From NCBI RefSeq assembly GCF_014646355.1, contig NZ_BMNH01000020.1, forward strand, positions 41,615 through 105,614: a stretch of DNA of 64,000 nucleotides. Direction: 5' to 3'. Origin of the DNA: Nonomuraea cavernae. Its GTDB lineage: Bacteria; Actinomycetota; Actinomycetes; Streptosporangiales; Streptosporangiaceae. This document shows, one piece after another, positions 17,488 through 26,691 of this stretch. A program made the position numbers and the translations under genes. The notes under the pieces were generated by a model that was given only the letters and a program-made list of their open reading frames with translations, searched no databases and was not told the origin of the DNA. The number at the start of each line of letters is the position of its first letter. The first letter of the stretch is position 1.

Positions 17488-19368
17488 CTATCTGCGGGAC
17501 TTCGTCAGCTGCACGGTCGGGCCGACAGTCGGAGCGTCCGTGGGCTCGGCGTCCGGGTCGACCATGTCCGAGGGCTTCTTCGTCTTCGTGACCTTCGGGG
17601 TGGGGCTCGGCTTCCTGGTGGTGGGCTTGGCCGTCGGGTACACGATGACCGGCTCGGGCGCGGCGGTGGCCGGCGCCTTGGTCTTCCTCGTCTTCGTGGG
17701 CTCGTCGAGGCTCGGGGTGGGGAGGGTGTCGGACGGCACCTCGGGGGTCGGCTCGCCGCCCAGCGGGTCGGCCGGCGTGCCGTCGCCGGCGTCGGCCGTG
17801 GCCTGCGTGGTGTTGCCCACGGGCACGATGCTGGACCGGCTGTTGGCCTGCACCACGACCGCTCCCACCACGACCAGCACGGCGGCCGCCGCTGCTCCCG
17901 TCAGGGCGAACGTCAGCGTTCGCCGCTGCTTGGCCGATCCGTCCCTCTGCTTAGGAGGGGTCGGCTGTCCTGTGGCGCCCGCCTGCCCGGCCCCAGGACC
18001 GTACCCGGCTGTTCGCTGACCCACGGTGGCATGGCCCGGACCCTGCGCCGCATGGGTGTGGCCGGCCGCCTGCTGCGCCGCCGGCGCCTGTCTGGGCGTT
18101 TGGCGCGATGCGGGGGCATGGCCGGGTGGCTGTGCCGTCGGCGCCTGCTCGCCGCCCGAGGCGGGGCCGAAGGGGGGCTGCTGGCCGCCCATGCCCGGCC
18201 AGCCTCCGGCGGAGTGTGGGCCGTTGGGCGTGGAAGGGCCCGCGGTCATGGGGCCGACCGGGCCGAGCGGGCCGTTCGGGCCGACCGGGCCGTTCGGGGC
18301 GACGGGGTGGCCGAAGGGGCCTGCCTGGCCAGGCTGAGGTCTGTCCCCGGATTGCATCCACGCGGCCAGGGAGCCGTCAGGTGCGGACGGCTGGCCAGGG
18401 TGGACCGGCTGACCCGGGTGGGCGTGCGGCCCCGGCCGGCCACCTGCGCCGTGCGCGCCTCCTGGCTGCCCCGGAACGGGCTGCGGACCCGGGCCGACCG
18501 GCTGAGGGCCGGGCTGCGCGGGAGGGGCCTGGGGGCCGGAGAGGACGGCGGAGGGGAAGGGCTGGCCGGTGAGGCGGATGATCAGCTCGTCCGCCGACGG
18601 CCGGTGCGCGGGGTCCTTGGACAGGGCCGCCCCGACGACCTGGGCGAGCGCCCCCTCCATCCCGCCGAGCTGCGGCGGCTCGTGCAGGATCCGGTGCATC
18701 ACCACCGGGATCGAGTCGGCGCCGAAGGCCGGCCTGCCGGTGGCGGCGTACACCATGGTGACGCCCCAGGCGAAGACGTCGGCCGCCCCCGACACGCTGG
18801 CGCCGCTGAGCTGCTCGGGCGCCAGGTAGGACGGCGTCCCCATGGCCATGCCGGTGGCGGTCGCGCCGGGCGAGTCCAGGGCGCGGGCGATGCCGAAGTC
18901 GATCACGACGGGGCCTTCGGGGCCCATGAGCACGTTCGCTGGCTTGAAGTCGCGGTGCAGGATGCCGGCCCGGTGGATCGCGGCCAGCGCGGTCGCGGTG
19001 CTGATCGCCAGCCGTTCGAGGGCGGCCCCACGGCGAGGGCCCTCGTTGATGACCAGCTCGCGCAGCGACGGGCCGGGGACGTACTCGCTGACGATGTACG
19101 GCCGGCTGCCCTCCAGGTCGGCGTTGAGCACGGGGGCCGTGCAGAACCGGGCGACCCGTTGCGCGACGGCGACCTCGCGCAGGAAGCGGCTGCGGGCCTC
19201 GGGGTCGGCCACGGAGGCGTGGTGCAGCAGCTTGACCGCGACCTGCTCGCCGGAGTCGCTCCTGCCGAGGTAGACGACCCCCTGGCCGCCTTCGCCCAGC
19301 CGGGCGAGGAGATCGTACGTCCCCAGCCGTTGCGGGTCGTCCGACGCCAACGGCTGGTACTGATTCAC
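17488..19368 (-). CDS. Membrane-anchored Ser/Thr protein kinase (PknB-type)
   Basis: Eukaryotic-like kinase of 626 residues. Kinase domain at about 15-275: glycine loop LGEGGQGVVYLG, Lys in VAVKLL, catalytic HRDFKPANVL, VIDFGIAR and GTPSYLAPEQLSG. A long Pro/Gly/Gln-rich cytoplasmic linker (about 290-490) is followed by one transmembrane helix (LTGAAAAAVLVVVGAVVVQA) and a Thr/Pro/Lys-rich extracellular tail with no PASTA repeats. I use the GTG at 19368 (VNQYQPLASDD); the frame extends seven codons upstream. It stands 110 bases after the WXG100-like unit's first gene in the opposite order, so regulation of that module is possible but unproven. Confidence 0.93.
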   Translation of the reverse strand: MNQYQPLASDDPQRLGTYDLLARLGEGGQGVVYLGRSDSGEQVAVKLLHHASVADPEARSRFLREVAVAQRVARFCTAPVLNADLEGSRPYIVSEYVPGPSLRELVINEGPRRGAALERLAISTATALAAIHRAGILHRDFKPANVLMGPEGPVVIDFGIARALDSPGATATGMAMGTPSYLAPEQLSGASVSGAADVFAWGVTMVYAATGRPAFGADSIPVVMHRILHEPPQLGGMEGALAQVVGAALSKDPAHRPSADELIIRLTGQPFPSAVLSGPQAPPAQPGPQPVGPGPQPVPGQPGGAHGAGGRPGPHAHPGQPVHPGQPSAPDGSLAAWMQSGDRPQPGQAGPFGHPVAPNGPVGPNGPLGPVGPMTAGPSTPNGPHSAGGWPGMGGQQPPFGPASGGEQAPTAQPPGHAPASRQTPRQAPAAQQAAGHTHAAQGPGHATVGQRTAGYGPGAGQAGATGQPTPPKQRDGSAKQRRTLTFALTGAAAAAVLVVVGAVVVQANSRSSIVPVGNTTQATADAGDGTPADPLGGEPTPEVPSDTLPTPSLDEPTKTRKTKAPATAAPEPVIVYPTAKPTTRKPSPTPKVTKTKKPSDMVDPDAEPTDAPTVGPTVQLTKSRR

Positions 19369-19486
19369 GTCGGACCCCCAAGACCACACATGACAAATCG
19401 ACAGCTGCGGCGAAACGCTACCAGCGTGACGATTGGTGCGTGGCCGGACCGTGCCAAATCTTTCACGTTTTGATGACGGATGTCAG

Positions 19487-19504
19487 TGTTTCGAAACGGA
19501 AACA
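19487..19504. promoter_or_regulatory. Inverted repeat TGTTTC-N6-GAAACA
   Basis: Perfect 6-base arms spaced by six bases, with an inner TTTCGAAA. It lies between the stop of the FAD-linked oxidase gene (19523) and the kinase start (19368), about 120 bases upstream of the latter. Looks like a dimeric repressor site; no regulator assigned. Confidence 0.3.
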
Positions 19505-19522
19505 GTCCCAGATAGGACCGGG

Positions 19523-20875
19523 TCAGATGGCCTTGCCCGGATTGAGCAGCCCCAGCGGGTCGAACACCGCCTTGATGCCCCGCTGCACCTCCTGGGTGAG
19601 CGGCCCGGACTCCAGCGCCAGCCACCGCTGCTTGAGCAGCCCGACGCCGTGCTCGCCGGTCAGCGTGCCGCCGAGCCTCAAAGCGTGCGTGAAGACCTCG
19701 TCGGCCGCCGCCCAGACCTCGGCAGGCGGCTCGGCCGTGCCGTGCTCGAAGATGAAGACCGGGTGCAGGTTGCCGTCGCCGGCGTGCGCGACGGTGCAGA
19801 TCCGCACGCCGTGCCGTGCCGCGGCCGCCTCGATCGCGGTGATCATGTCCGGCAGCACCGAACGGGGCACGCACACGTCCTCCACCAGGCACGCGCCCAG
19901 CCGCTCCTTGGCCTGGTAGGCCATCCTGCGCAGGCCGATCAGCTCCTCGGTCTCCTGCGGGCTGGAGGAGACGGCGACGAACGACGCGCCGTTGTCCATG
20001 CAGAGCTCCTCCATCCGCCGCACCGCGACCTCGGAGTCGGACGCGTCGGACTGGCCGATCAGCATGGCGTTCGTGCCGGGCTCCAGGCCGATGTTGCGCC
20101 AGTCGTCGATCGCCTCCAGCGTGGCGCGGTCGAGCAACTCCATCAGCGACGGCTGGCAGCCGGCCGCCATGATCGCCGAAACCGCCGCGCCCGCGTCGCG
20201 GAGCGAGCCGAACTCCGCGGCGAACGTCGCGGGCGGCGCGGCCGGCGCCGGGCGCAGCCGTACCGTGGCCGCGGTGATCACGCCGAGCGTGCCCTCGGAG
20301 CCGACGAACAGCCCGGTCAGGTCGTAGCCCGTGACGCCCTTCATGGTGCGCCGGCCGGTGTCCAGGATCCGCCCGTCGGCCAGCACGACCTCCAGGCCGA
20401 GCGCCGAGTCCCGGGTCACGCCGTACTTCACGCAGCGCAGCCCGCCCGCGTTGGTCGCCAGGTTGCCGCCGATCGTGGAGATCTCGTACGACGACGGATC
20501 CGGCGCGTACATGAGCCCGTGCTCCCTGGCCGCCCGGTCGAGGTCGGCGGTGATCACGCCGGGCTCGACCACGGCGATCTCGTCGGCGGGGGAGAGCTCC
20601 CTGATCGCGGTCATCCTGGCCAGCGACAGGACGATCGCGCCGTCCGTCGCCGTGGCGGCCCCGGCCAGGCCGGTGCCCGCGCCGCGCGGCACCACGGGCA
20701 CCCGGTGCTCCGTGGCCCACCGGAGCGTGGTGACCACGTCGTCACGGGAGGTGGCGAGCACCACGCCCAGGGGCTTGCCGGGCTCGACGAACGTGCGGTC
20801 ACGAGCGTAGGAGCCGGTCACGTCGGGGTCGGTCAGGACGCGGCCGGCGGGCAGGGCGTTCGCCAGGATTTCCAT
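19523..20875 (-). CDS. FAD-binding oxidase, glycolate oxidase GlcD/D-lactate dehydrogenase type
   Basis: A 450-residue FAD-linked 2-hydroxyacid dehydrogenase. PCMH-type FAD-binding domain: VVPRGAGTGLAGAA near residue 70 and DPSSYEISTIGGNLATNAGG near 130-150. C-terminal substrate domain ends with LTGEHGVGLLKQRWL and FDPLGLLNPGK, hallmark sequences of GlcD/Dld. It probably oxidises glycolate or D-lactate and passes electrons to the respiratory chain; no GlcE/GlcF partners are adjacent, so a single-subunit D-lactate dehydrogenase is as likely. ATGs at 20884 and 20875 are both possible; the second begins MEILANALP. Confidence 0.9.
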   Translation of the reverse strand: MEILANALPAGRVLTDPDVTGSYARDRTFVEPGKPLGVVLATSRDDVVTTLRWATEHRVPVVPRGAGTGLAGAATATDGAIVLSLARMTAIRELSPADEIAVVEPGVITADLDRAAREHGLMYAPDPSSYEISTIGGNLATNAGGLRCVKYGVTRDSALGLEVVLADGRILDTGRRTMKGVTGYDLTGLFVGSEGTLGVITAATVRLRPAPAAPPATFAAEFGSLRDAGAAVSAIMAAGCQPSLMELLDRATLEAIDDWRNIGLEPGTNAMLIGQSDASDSEVAVRRMEELCMDNGASFVAVSSSPQETEELIGLRRMAYQAKERLGACLVEDVCVPRSVLPDMITAIEAAAARHGVRICTVAHAGDGNLHPVFIFEHGTAEPPAEVWAAADEVFTHALRLGGTLTGEHGVGLLKQRWLALESGPLTQEVQRGIKAVFDPLGLLNPGKAI

Positions 20876-20924
20876 CGGTCTCACAGATAGAAGCCTATGG
20901 TTTGCGTGGACCGGTGCTTAAGGC

Positions 20925-20930
20925 CAGACT
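20925..20930 (+). promoter_or_regulatory. Possible leaderless -10 (CAGACT)
   Basis: CAGACT ends six bases before the GTG at 20937; it departs from TANNNT at the first base. The GTG lacks a Shine-Dalgarno. Weak on its own, but it matches the spacing seen at other leaderless genes here. Confidence 0.25.
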
Positions 20931-20936
20931 GCCCGG

Positions 20937-21509
20937 GTGAAAGTGATGTGCCCGATGTGCGCCCATGCTGACCAGGTCGCTTCCGTGCCGGGGACCGTGG
21001 CCGAGGGCACCACGTACCGGATCGGGCGCGTCCGGCTGCCCGGCGAGCGCGACATCGCCGACCTGCCCACGGCGGCGTCACTGGGCGCCTCCAAGCGGCT
21101 GATGAGCCGCACGCAGCTCGCGGTGTGGCTGTCGTTCCCGAGCCGTCACTACACGCCGTGGGTCCGCAACCAGGGCTGGGTGCTGCTCATCATCGCCGCC
21201 CTGGTCCACCTGGTGGTCTCGCTGGTGATCGCGATGGGCAAGGACACCGGCTGGGGCGAGGTGCTGCTCGCGCCGTTCTGCCTGACCGGGGTGTTCTGGC
21301 TGTTCGGCGTGCTGCAGGTGGTCGGTTCGTACGGCGCGCGCAAGCGGGACCTGGCCGAGGCCCCGGCCAGGGAGCAGGCGTTCGGCGTGTGGCAGCGCCT
21401 CTACTACTGCCGCCGCGACAACGTCGCCTTCGAGCCGGGCGTGGACGTGTCGTTCCACCCGAGCGAGACCAGGGAGTACATCTTCGGTTTCCGGCGTACC
21501 CGCGTCTGA
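20937..21509 (+). CDS. Hypothetical membrane protein with N-terminal CPMC motif
   Basis: A 190-residue protein of unknown family. It starts MKVMCPMCAHAD, half of a zinc-ribbon-like motif, although no second CxxC follows, so metal binding is doubtful. Two transmembrane helices lie in the middle (WVLLIIAALVHLVVSLVIAM and LLAPFCLTGVFWLFGVLQVV). The C-terminal cytoplasmic part includes WQRLYYCRRDNVAFEPG, found in many actinobacterial proteins of this type. It is divergent from the FAD-linked oxidase and convergent with the aminotransferase, so it is probably monocistronic. Confidence 0.75.
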   Translation: MKVMCPMCAHADQVASVPGTVAEGTTYRIGRVRLPGERDIADLPTAASLGASKRLMSRTQLAVWLSFPSRHYTPWVRNQGWVLLIIAALVHLVVSLVIAMGKDTGWGEVLLAPFCLTGVFWLFGVLQVVGSYGARKRDLAEAPAREQAFGVWQRLYYCRRDNVAFEPGVDVSFHPSETREYIFGFRRTRV

Positions 21510-21552
21510 CCGCCCTCCCGGTGTGGCGGGAGGGCGGCGCGAGCGGCGGCCG

Positions 21553-22758
21553 TCAGCCCCGCTCCTCCGCGACGAGACGCACGCACACCGCGAGCCCGGC
21601 GATGGCCTGCTCAAGCTCCTCCAGGTCGGGGTAGGTCGGCGCGATCCTGATCGTGCTGTCGGCGGGGTCGGTGCCGTAGGGGTGGGTGGCGCCGGCCGGG
21701 GTGAGCGCGATGCCCGCGGCCTTGGCCTTCGCCACGACCTCGCCGGCGTGCGGCACCTCCAGGCTGATGAAGTAGCCGCCCCGCGGGCTGGTCCAGGTGG
21801 CGAGCCCGCCCAGCTCCTTGGCCAGGACCCGGTCGACCAGCTCGAACTTGGGCCAGATCAGCTCGGCGTGCCGCCGCATGTGCGCGGCCACACCCTCGGC
21901 GTCGCGCAGGAACTCCACGTGGCGCAGTTGGTTGAGCTTGTCGGGCCCGATCGACTGCTTGCCGGTGTTGGCCAGGAACCACGCGACGTTGTCCGGTGAG
22001 GAGCCGAAGAAGGCCACGCCGGAGCCCGCCAGCGTCACCTTGGACGTGGAGCCGTAGACGAACGCCCGGTCGGCGTGGCCGTGCTCGGCGCAGAGCGCGA
22101 GCAGGTCGGCGAGCTCGGCGGGCGTGTCGGTGAGGTGGTGGACCGCGTAGGCGTTGTCCCAGAAGATCCGGAAGTCGGGCGCGGCGGTCTCCATGGCGGC
22201 CAGCCGGCGCACGGTCTCGTCGCTGTAGACGATGCCGGAGGGGTTGCTGTACTTGGGCACGCACCAGATGCCCTTGACGCTCGCGTCGGCGGCGACGAGC
22301 CGCTCGACCACGTCCATGTCGGGGCCGTCGGCGCCCATCGGCACCGGCACCATCCTGATGCCGAGCCGCTCGCAGATGGTGAAGTGCCGGTCGTAGCCGG
22401 GGACCGGGCAGAGGAACGTGATCTCCGGCTCCTCCACCCAGCGGCGGACGGCGCCGGGGACGGTGGAGAGCAGGGCGTGCACGACCGTGTCGTGCATCAT
22501 GGCCAGGCTCGCGTTGCCGCCCACGACCAGCTGCGCGGCCGGCACCTGGAGCAGCGGCGCGAACAGCTCGCGCAGCTCGGCCAGGCCCTGCAGGTTGCCG
22601 TAGTTGCGGCCGTCGGTCCCGTCGGCCGCCCGGTAGGAGGCCGGCAGCCGGAGCATGTCGTTGGAGAGATCGAGCTGGCGCGGGGACGGCTTGCCGCGGG
22701 TCAGGTCGAGCGAGAGGCCACGCTGGACGAGGTCGGCGTAGTCGCGCTGGGCGTTCAC
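21553..22758 (-). CDS. PLP-dependent aminotransferase (MocR-type domain without HTH)
   Basis: A 401-residue class I/II aminotransferase. It starts with the subgroup-typical RGLSLDLTRGKPSPRQLDL and contains CPVPGYDRHF, the PLP-stacking and Asn region YSNPSGIVYS and FWDNAYAVHH, and the Schiff-base Lys in YGSTSKVTLAGSG (about 240). This subgroup (PF12897-like) is generally annotated as aspartate aminotransferase, converting aspartate and 2-oxoglutarate to oxaloacetate and glutamate; specificity here is not proven. The GTG at 22758 is preceded by GGAGGAG at proper spacing; longer in-frame extension overlaps the opposite ctaD promoter and is rejected. Confidence 0.9.
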   Translation of the reverse strand: MNAQRDYADLVQRGLSLDLTRGKPSPRQLDLSNDMLRLPASYRAADGTDGRNYGNLQGLAELRELFAPLLQVPAAQLVVGGNASLAMMHDTVVHALLSTVPGAVRRWVEEPEITFLCPVPGYDRHFTICERLGIRMVPVPMGADGPDMDVVERLVAADASVKGIWCVPKYSNPSGIVYSDETVRRLAAMETAAPDFRIFWDNAYAVHHLTDTPAELADLLALCAEHGHADRAFVYGSTSKVTLAGSGVAFFGSSPDNVAWFLANTGKQSIGPDKLNQLRHVEFLRDAEGVAAHMRRHAELIWPKFELVDRVLAKELGGLATWTSPRGGYFISLEVPHAGEVVAKAKAAGIALTPAGATHPYGTDPADSTIRIAPTYPDLEELEQAIAGLAVCVRLVAEERG

Positions 22759-22971
22759 GAGATCTTTCTCCTCCGATCGGTACGGATACGAAGGATAGAA
22801 GACGCGGACACCGGACCTGGAACCGGTTTCGCGATGTGGATGGCCCAGATCGGCGCGTCGGGCGCGTCGCGGCACGGGCAATGTCGCCGAACCGCTTCCC
22901 GAGCGGCGATCGTTGGCGTGAAATGGATGGGAATCGGGGCAGGCCACCACTCCAGTCGGAGGGAGCAAGCC

Positions 22972-24630
22972 GTGACCACTGTTCGCGAGACCTCGATCGA
23001 GCAGGTCAGACGGCGTCGCACCGGGACCGTGATCGCCTCCTGGCTGTCGACGACCGACCACAAGGTCATCGGTTACCTGTACTTGATCACGTCGTTCGTG
23101 TTCTTCCTGGTGGCCGGCGTCATGGCGATGGTGATCAGGGGCGAGCTGGCCCAGCCGGGCATGCAGCTGGTCGACCAGCAGCAGTACAACCAGCTGTTCA
23201 CCATGCACGGCACGATCATGCTGCTGCTGTTCGCGACCCCGTTGTTCGCCGGGTTCGCCAACGTGGTGATGCCGCTGCAGATCGGCGCTCCCGACGTCGC
23301 CTTCCCCCGGCTGAACGCGGTCGCGTACTGGCTGTTCCTGTTCGGCGGGCTGATCGCGCTGGGCGGGTTCGCCGCGCCGGGCGGGGCGGCCGACTTCGGC
23401 TGGTTCGCCTACACGCCGCTCGCCTCGGCCACCTACTCGCCCGGCATCGGGGGCGATCTGTGGATCATGGGGCTGGCGCTGTCGGGTCTCGGCACGATCC
23501 TCGGGTCGGTCAACTTCGTCACCACGATCATCGGGATGCGCGCGCCCGGCATGACGATGTTCCGGTTACCGCTGTTCACCTGGAACACGCTGCTGACCAG
23601 CATGCTCGTGCTGATGGCCTTCCCGGTGCTGGCCGCCGCGCTGCTGGTGCTCGAGTCGGACCGCAAGCTCGGCACCCAGGTCTTCCTGGCGGAGAACGGC
23701 GGGCCGCTGCTCTGGCAGCACCTGTTCTGGTTCTTCGGCCATCCCGAGGTCTACATCATCGCGCTGCCGTTCTTCGGCATCATCACCGAGGTCATCCCGG
23801 TCTTCAGCCGCAAGCCGATCTTCGGGTACATGGGACTGGTGGGGGCGACCATCGCCATCGCCGGGCTGTCGATGACGGTGTGGGCGCACCACATGTTCCC
23901 CACCGGGCAGGTGCTGCTGCCGTTCTTCTCCTTCATGACCTTCCTCATCGCGGTGCCCACGGGCGTGAAGTTCTTCAACTGGATCGGCACCATGTGGCGG
24001 GGCCATCTCAGCTTCGAGACCCCCATGCTCTTCTCCATCGGCTTCCTGGTGACGTTCCTGCTCGGCGGGCTCACCGGGGTGATCCTGGCCTCGCCGCCGC
24101 TCGACTTCCACATCAGCGACACCTACTTCGTCGTCGCCCACTTCCACTACGTCGTCTTCGGCACCGTGGTGTTCGCGATGTTCGCCGGGTTCTACTTCTG
24201 GTGGCCCAAGATGACCGGCAAGATGCTCGACGACCGGCTCGGCAAGGTGCACTTCTGGACGCTGTTCGTCGGCTTCCACACCACGTTCCTGGTGCAGCAC
24301 TGGCTGGGCGCGATCGGCATGCCGCGCCGCTACGCCGACTACAGCCCGGGTGACGGGTTCACCGCGCTCAACGAGATCTCGTCGGTGGGCGCGTTCCTGC
24401 TCGGCGCCTCGACGCTGCCGTTCCTCTACAACGTCTGGAAGACGGCCCGCCACGCGCCCAAGGTCACGCTCGACGACCCGTGGGGCTACTGCAACTCCCT
24501 GGAGTGGGCCACGTCCTGCCCGCCGCCCCGGCACAACTTCACCTCGATGCCGCCCATCCGTTCCGAACGGCCCGCCTTCGACCTGCACTACCCGCACGCG
24601 CCGAAGGAGCCGAAGGAAACGCTCGGCTGA
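22972..24630 (+). CDS. ctaD: Cytochrome c oxidase subunit I (aa3-type)
   Basis: Catalytic heme-copper subunit of 552 residues with twelve predicted membrane helices. Visible are TMHGTIMLLLF (low-spin heme a His), WFFGHPEVYI (CuB His and the cross-linked Tyr), the VWAHHMF His pair, and HFHYVVFG (heme a and a3 ligands). The GTG start is preceded by GGAGGGAG eight bases away. The other oxidase subunits (ctaC, ctaE, ctaF) are not here, so this is an isolated, possibly second, ctaD copy; many actinomycetes carry several. The 213 bases upstream hold divergent promoters shared with the aminotransferase. Confidence 0.95.
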   Translation: MTTVRETSIEQVRRRRTGTVIASWLSTTDHKVIGYLYLITSFVFFLVAGVMAMVIRGELAQPGMQLVDQQQYNQLFTMHGTIMLLLFATPLFAGFANVVMPLQIGAPDVAFPRLNAVAYWLFLFGGLIALGGFAAPGGAADFGWFAYTPLASATYSPGIGGDLWIMGLALSGLGTILGSVNFVTTIIGMRAPGMTMFRLPLFTWNTLLTSMLVLMAFPVLAAALLVLESDRKLGTQVFLAENGGPLLWQHLFWFFGHPEVYIIALPFFGIITEVIPVFSRKPIFGYMGLVGATIAIAGLSMTVWAHHMFPTGQVLLPFFSFMTFLIAVPTGVKFFNWIGTMWRGHLSFETPMLFSIGFLVTFLLGGLTGVILASPPLDFHISDTYFVVAHFHYVVFGTVVFAMFAGFYFWWPKMTGKMLDDRLGKVHFWTLFVGFHTTFLVQHWLGAIGMPRRYADYSPGDGFTALNEISSVGAFLLGASTLPFLYNVWKTARHAPKVTLDDPWGYCNSLEWATSCPPPRHNFTSMPPIRSERPAFDLHYPHAPKEPKETLG

Positions 24631-24717
24631 CCCTTTCCCGGCGAAGGTCACGGTGCTTGTGTGGAGGTGACGTTTCGCCAAATTTTCGCCAAAGTCCGCC
24701 ATCTAAGGAGATCGGCG

Positions 24718-24951
24718 ATGACAGGCACGAAGACCCCCTTCGCCCCCGAGACGGCCCCCTGCGGGAAGAGGTCCGGCGGTGAACGCCTGTTCGACGACGA
24801 CGGCTACGGCCTGGTGATCCGCGACCAGTTCTTCGACTGCGGCTGTCGCCGGATCCGGCACGAGTACCACGACGGCAGCATCCACCTGTCCGTCGTCCGC
24901 CACGACGGCAGGCGCGTACGAGACCAGAGCGAACCCGACCGCGGGAAGTGA
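24718..24951 (+). CDS. Hypothetical small protein upstream of frdABCD
   Basis: A 77-residue protein beginning MTGTKTPFAPE, with AAGGAG seven bases upstream of the ATG. Contains CGKRSGGERLFDDDGYG and FDCGCRRIRHEYHDGS; three Cys and several His in the middle could bind metal. It reads like the tetrapyrrole- or flavin-adjacent small proteins sometimes seen upstream of respiratory operons, but I do not recognise the family. The stop lies six bases before frdA, so it is the first gene of the fumarate reductase operon. Confidence 0.72.
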   Translation: MTGTKTPFAPETAPCGKRSGGERLFDDDGYGLVIRDQFFDCGCRRIRHEYHDGSIHLSVVRHDGRRVRDQSEPDRGK

Positions 24952-24957
24952 ACGCAG

Positions 24958-26691
24958 ATGATCGATGTGCTCATCGTCGGAGGGGGTGGAGCGGGTCTGC
25001 GCGCGGCCCTCGCGGTCGCCGAGACGGACCCGGCGCTGAAGGTGGCGGTCGTGTCGAAGGTCTACCCGATGCGCAGCCACACGGTCTCTGCCGAGGGCGG
25101 CGCGGCGGCCGTGATCGGCGTGGGAGACACGCTCGACGAGCACTGCTACGACACGATCTCGGGCGGCGACTGGCTGTGCGACCAGGACGCGGTCGAGGCG
25201 TTCGTGGCCGAGGCGCCCCGGGAGCTGATCCAGCTGGAGCACTGGGGCTGCCCGTGGAGCCGGGAGGCCGACGGCCGGGTCGCGGTCCGCCCGTTCGGGG
25301 GCATGAAGCGGATGCGCACCTGGTACGCCGCCGACAAGACCGGGTTCCACCTGCTGCACACCCTGTTCCAAACAACCCTGAAATATCAGGACATCATCAG
25401 GTACGACGAGTGGTACGTCACCACCCTCGTCGTCGACGACGGCCGCGTCCACGGCGTCGTGGCCCTCGACATCAGGACCGGCCGCGTCGAGACCATCGCC
25501 GCCCGGACCGTCATCCTGGCCACCGGCGGCGGCGGCCGGGTCTTCCCGTTCACCACCAACGCCGCGATCAAGACCGGCGACGGCATGGCCCTCGCCTACC
25601 GGGCGGGAGCCCCGCTCAAGGACATGGAGTTCGTCCAGTACCACCCGACCGGCCTGCCGTTCACCGGCATCCTCATCACCGAGGCGGCCCGCGCCGAGGG
25701 CGGCTGGCTGATCAACAAGGACGGCTACCGCTATCTGCAGGACTACGACCTCGGCCGCCCGACCCCCACTCCCCGGCTGCGCGCCATGGAGCTCGGCCCG
25801 CGCGACCGCCTGTCCCAGGCGTTCGTCCACGAGCAGCGGAAGGGCCGCACGGTCGACACCCCGTACGGGCCGGTCGTCTACCTCGACCTGCGGCACCTGG
25901 GGGAGTCGAAGATCGACGCCCGCATCCCGTTCGTCCGCGAGCTGTGCCGCAGCTACCAGAACCTCGACCCGGCCACCGACCTCATCCCGGTCCGCCCGGT
26001 CGTGCACTACATGATGGGCGGGGTCCACACCGACCTCGACGGCGCGACCACGATCGCCGGGCTGTTCGCCGCCGGCGAGACGGCCTGCGTGAGCATCAAC
26101 GGCGCCAACCGGCTCGGCTCCAACTCGCTCCCGGAGATCCTGGTCTTCGGCCGCCGGGCCGGCGTCGCCGCCGCGGAGTTCGCCCGTGCCCACCGGGAGA
26201 GCGAGCCGCCCGCCGTACGGAGCCAGGGAGACGACGAGGCGCGGCGGCTGGCGCGGACGCGTGAGGGGTCGCGCACGGGAGAGCGGATCGCCGACCTGCG
26301 CGAGCGGATGCAGCACGCGCTCGAAGGCGCGGCCGGGATCTACCGCACCGGCGACGAGCTCACCAAGGCCGTGGACACGCTGGCCGACCTGCGTGAGCGG
26401 GCGCAGGAGGCCCGTCTCGAGGACACCAGCGCGACGTTCAACACCGAGCTGATCAACCTGCAGGAGCTGTGCGCCATGCTCGACGTCGCGCGGACCGTCG
26501 TGGCCTGCGCGCTGGGCAGGCAGGAGTCGCGCGGCGCCCACCAGCGCACCGACTTCCCGGCCAGGGACGACGAGACCTACCTGGCGCACTCGCTGGTGCA
26601 CCGCGCGCCCGACGGCACGCCGTCGGTCGGCCTGCTACCCGTGACGATCACCCGCTGGCCTCCAGGCGAAAGGGTCTACGGCCGTGACTGA
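24958..26691 (+). CDS. frdA: Fumarate reductase/succinate dehydrogenase flavoprotein subunit
   Basis: Catalytic flavoprotein of 577 residues. The N-terminal Rossmann motif VLIVGGGGAGLRAAL is followed by RSHTVSAEGGAAA, in which the His binds FAD covalently. Active-site segments are seen in QYHPTGLPFTGILITEAARAEGG (written here as QYHPTGLP and TEAARAEGG), RPVVHYMMGGVHTD and GANRLGSNSLPE. The linked membrane subunits FrdC and FrdD mark it as a quinol:fumarate reductase of the E. coli type rather than a heme-containing Sdh. An 8-base overlap with frdB supports coupling. Confidence 0.92.
   Translation: MIDVLIVGGGGAGLRAALAVAETDPALKVAVVSKVYPMRSHTVSAEGGAAAVIGVGDTLDEHCYDTISGGDWLCDQDAVEAFVAEAPRELIQLEHWGCPWSREADGRVAVRPFGGMKRMRTWYAADKTGFHLLHTLFQTTLKYQDIIRYDEWYVTTLVVDDGRVHGVVALDIRTGRVETIAARTVILATGGGGRVFPFTTNAAIKTGDGMALAYRAGAPLKDMEFVQYHPTGLPFTGILITEAARAEGGWLINKDGYRYLQDYDLGRPTPTPRLRAMELGPRDRLSQAFVHEQRKGRTVDTPYGPVVYLDLRHLGESKIDARIPFVRELCRSYQNLDPATDLIPVRPVVHYMMGGVHTDLDGATTIAGLFAAGETACVSINGANRLGSNSLPEILVFGRRAGVAAAEFARAHRESEPPAVRSQGDDEARRLARTREGSRTGERIADLRERMQHALEGAAGIYRTGDELTKAVDTLADLRERAQEARLEDTSATFNTELINLQELCAMLDVARTVVACALGRQESRGAHQRTDFPARDDETYLAHSLVHRAPDGTPSVGLLPVTITRWPPGERVYGRD

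Noticed and set aside
22075..22971. In-frame N-terminal extension of ctaD
   Set aside because: It reads the antisense strand of the aminotransferase gene; the GTG at 22972 has a good Shine-Dalgarno and the product then has the normal length.
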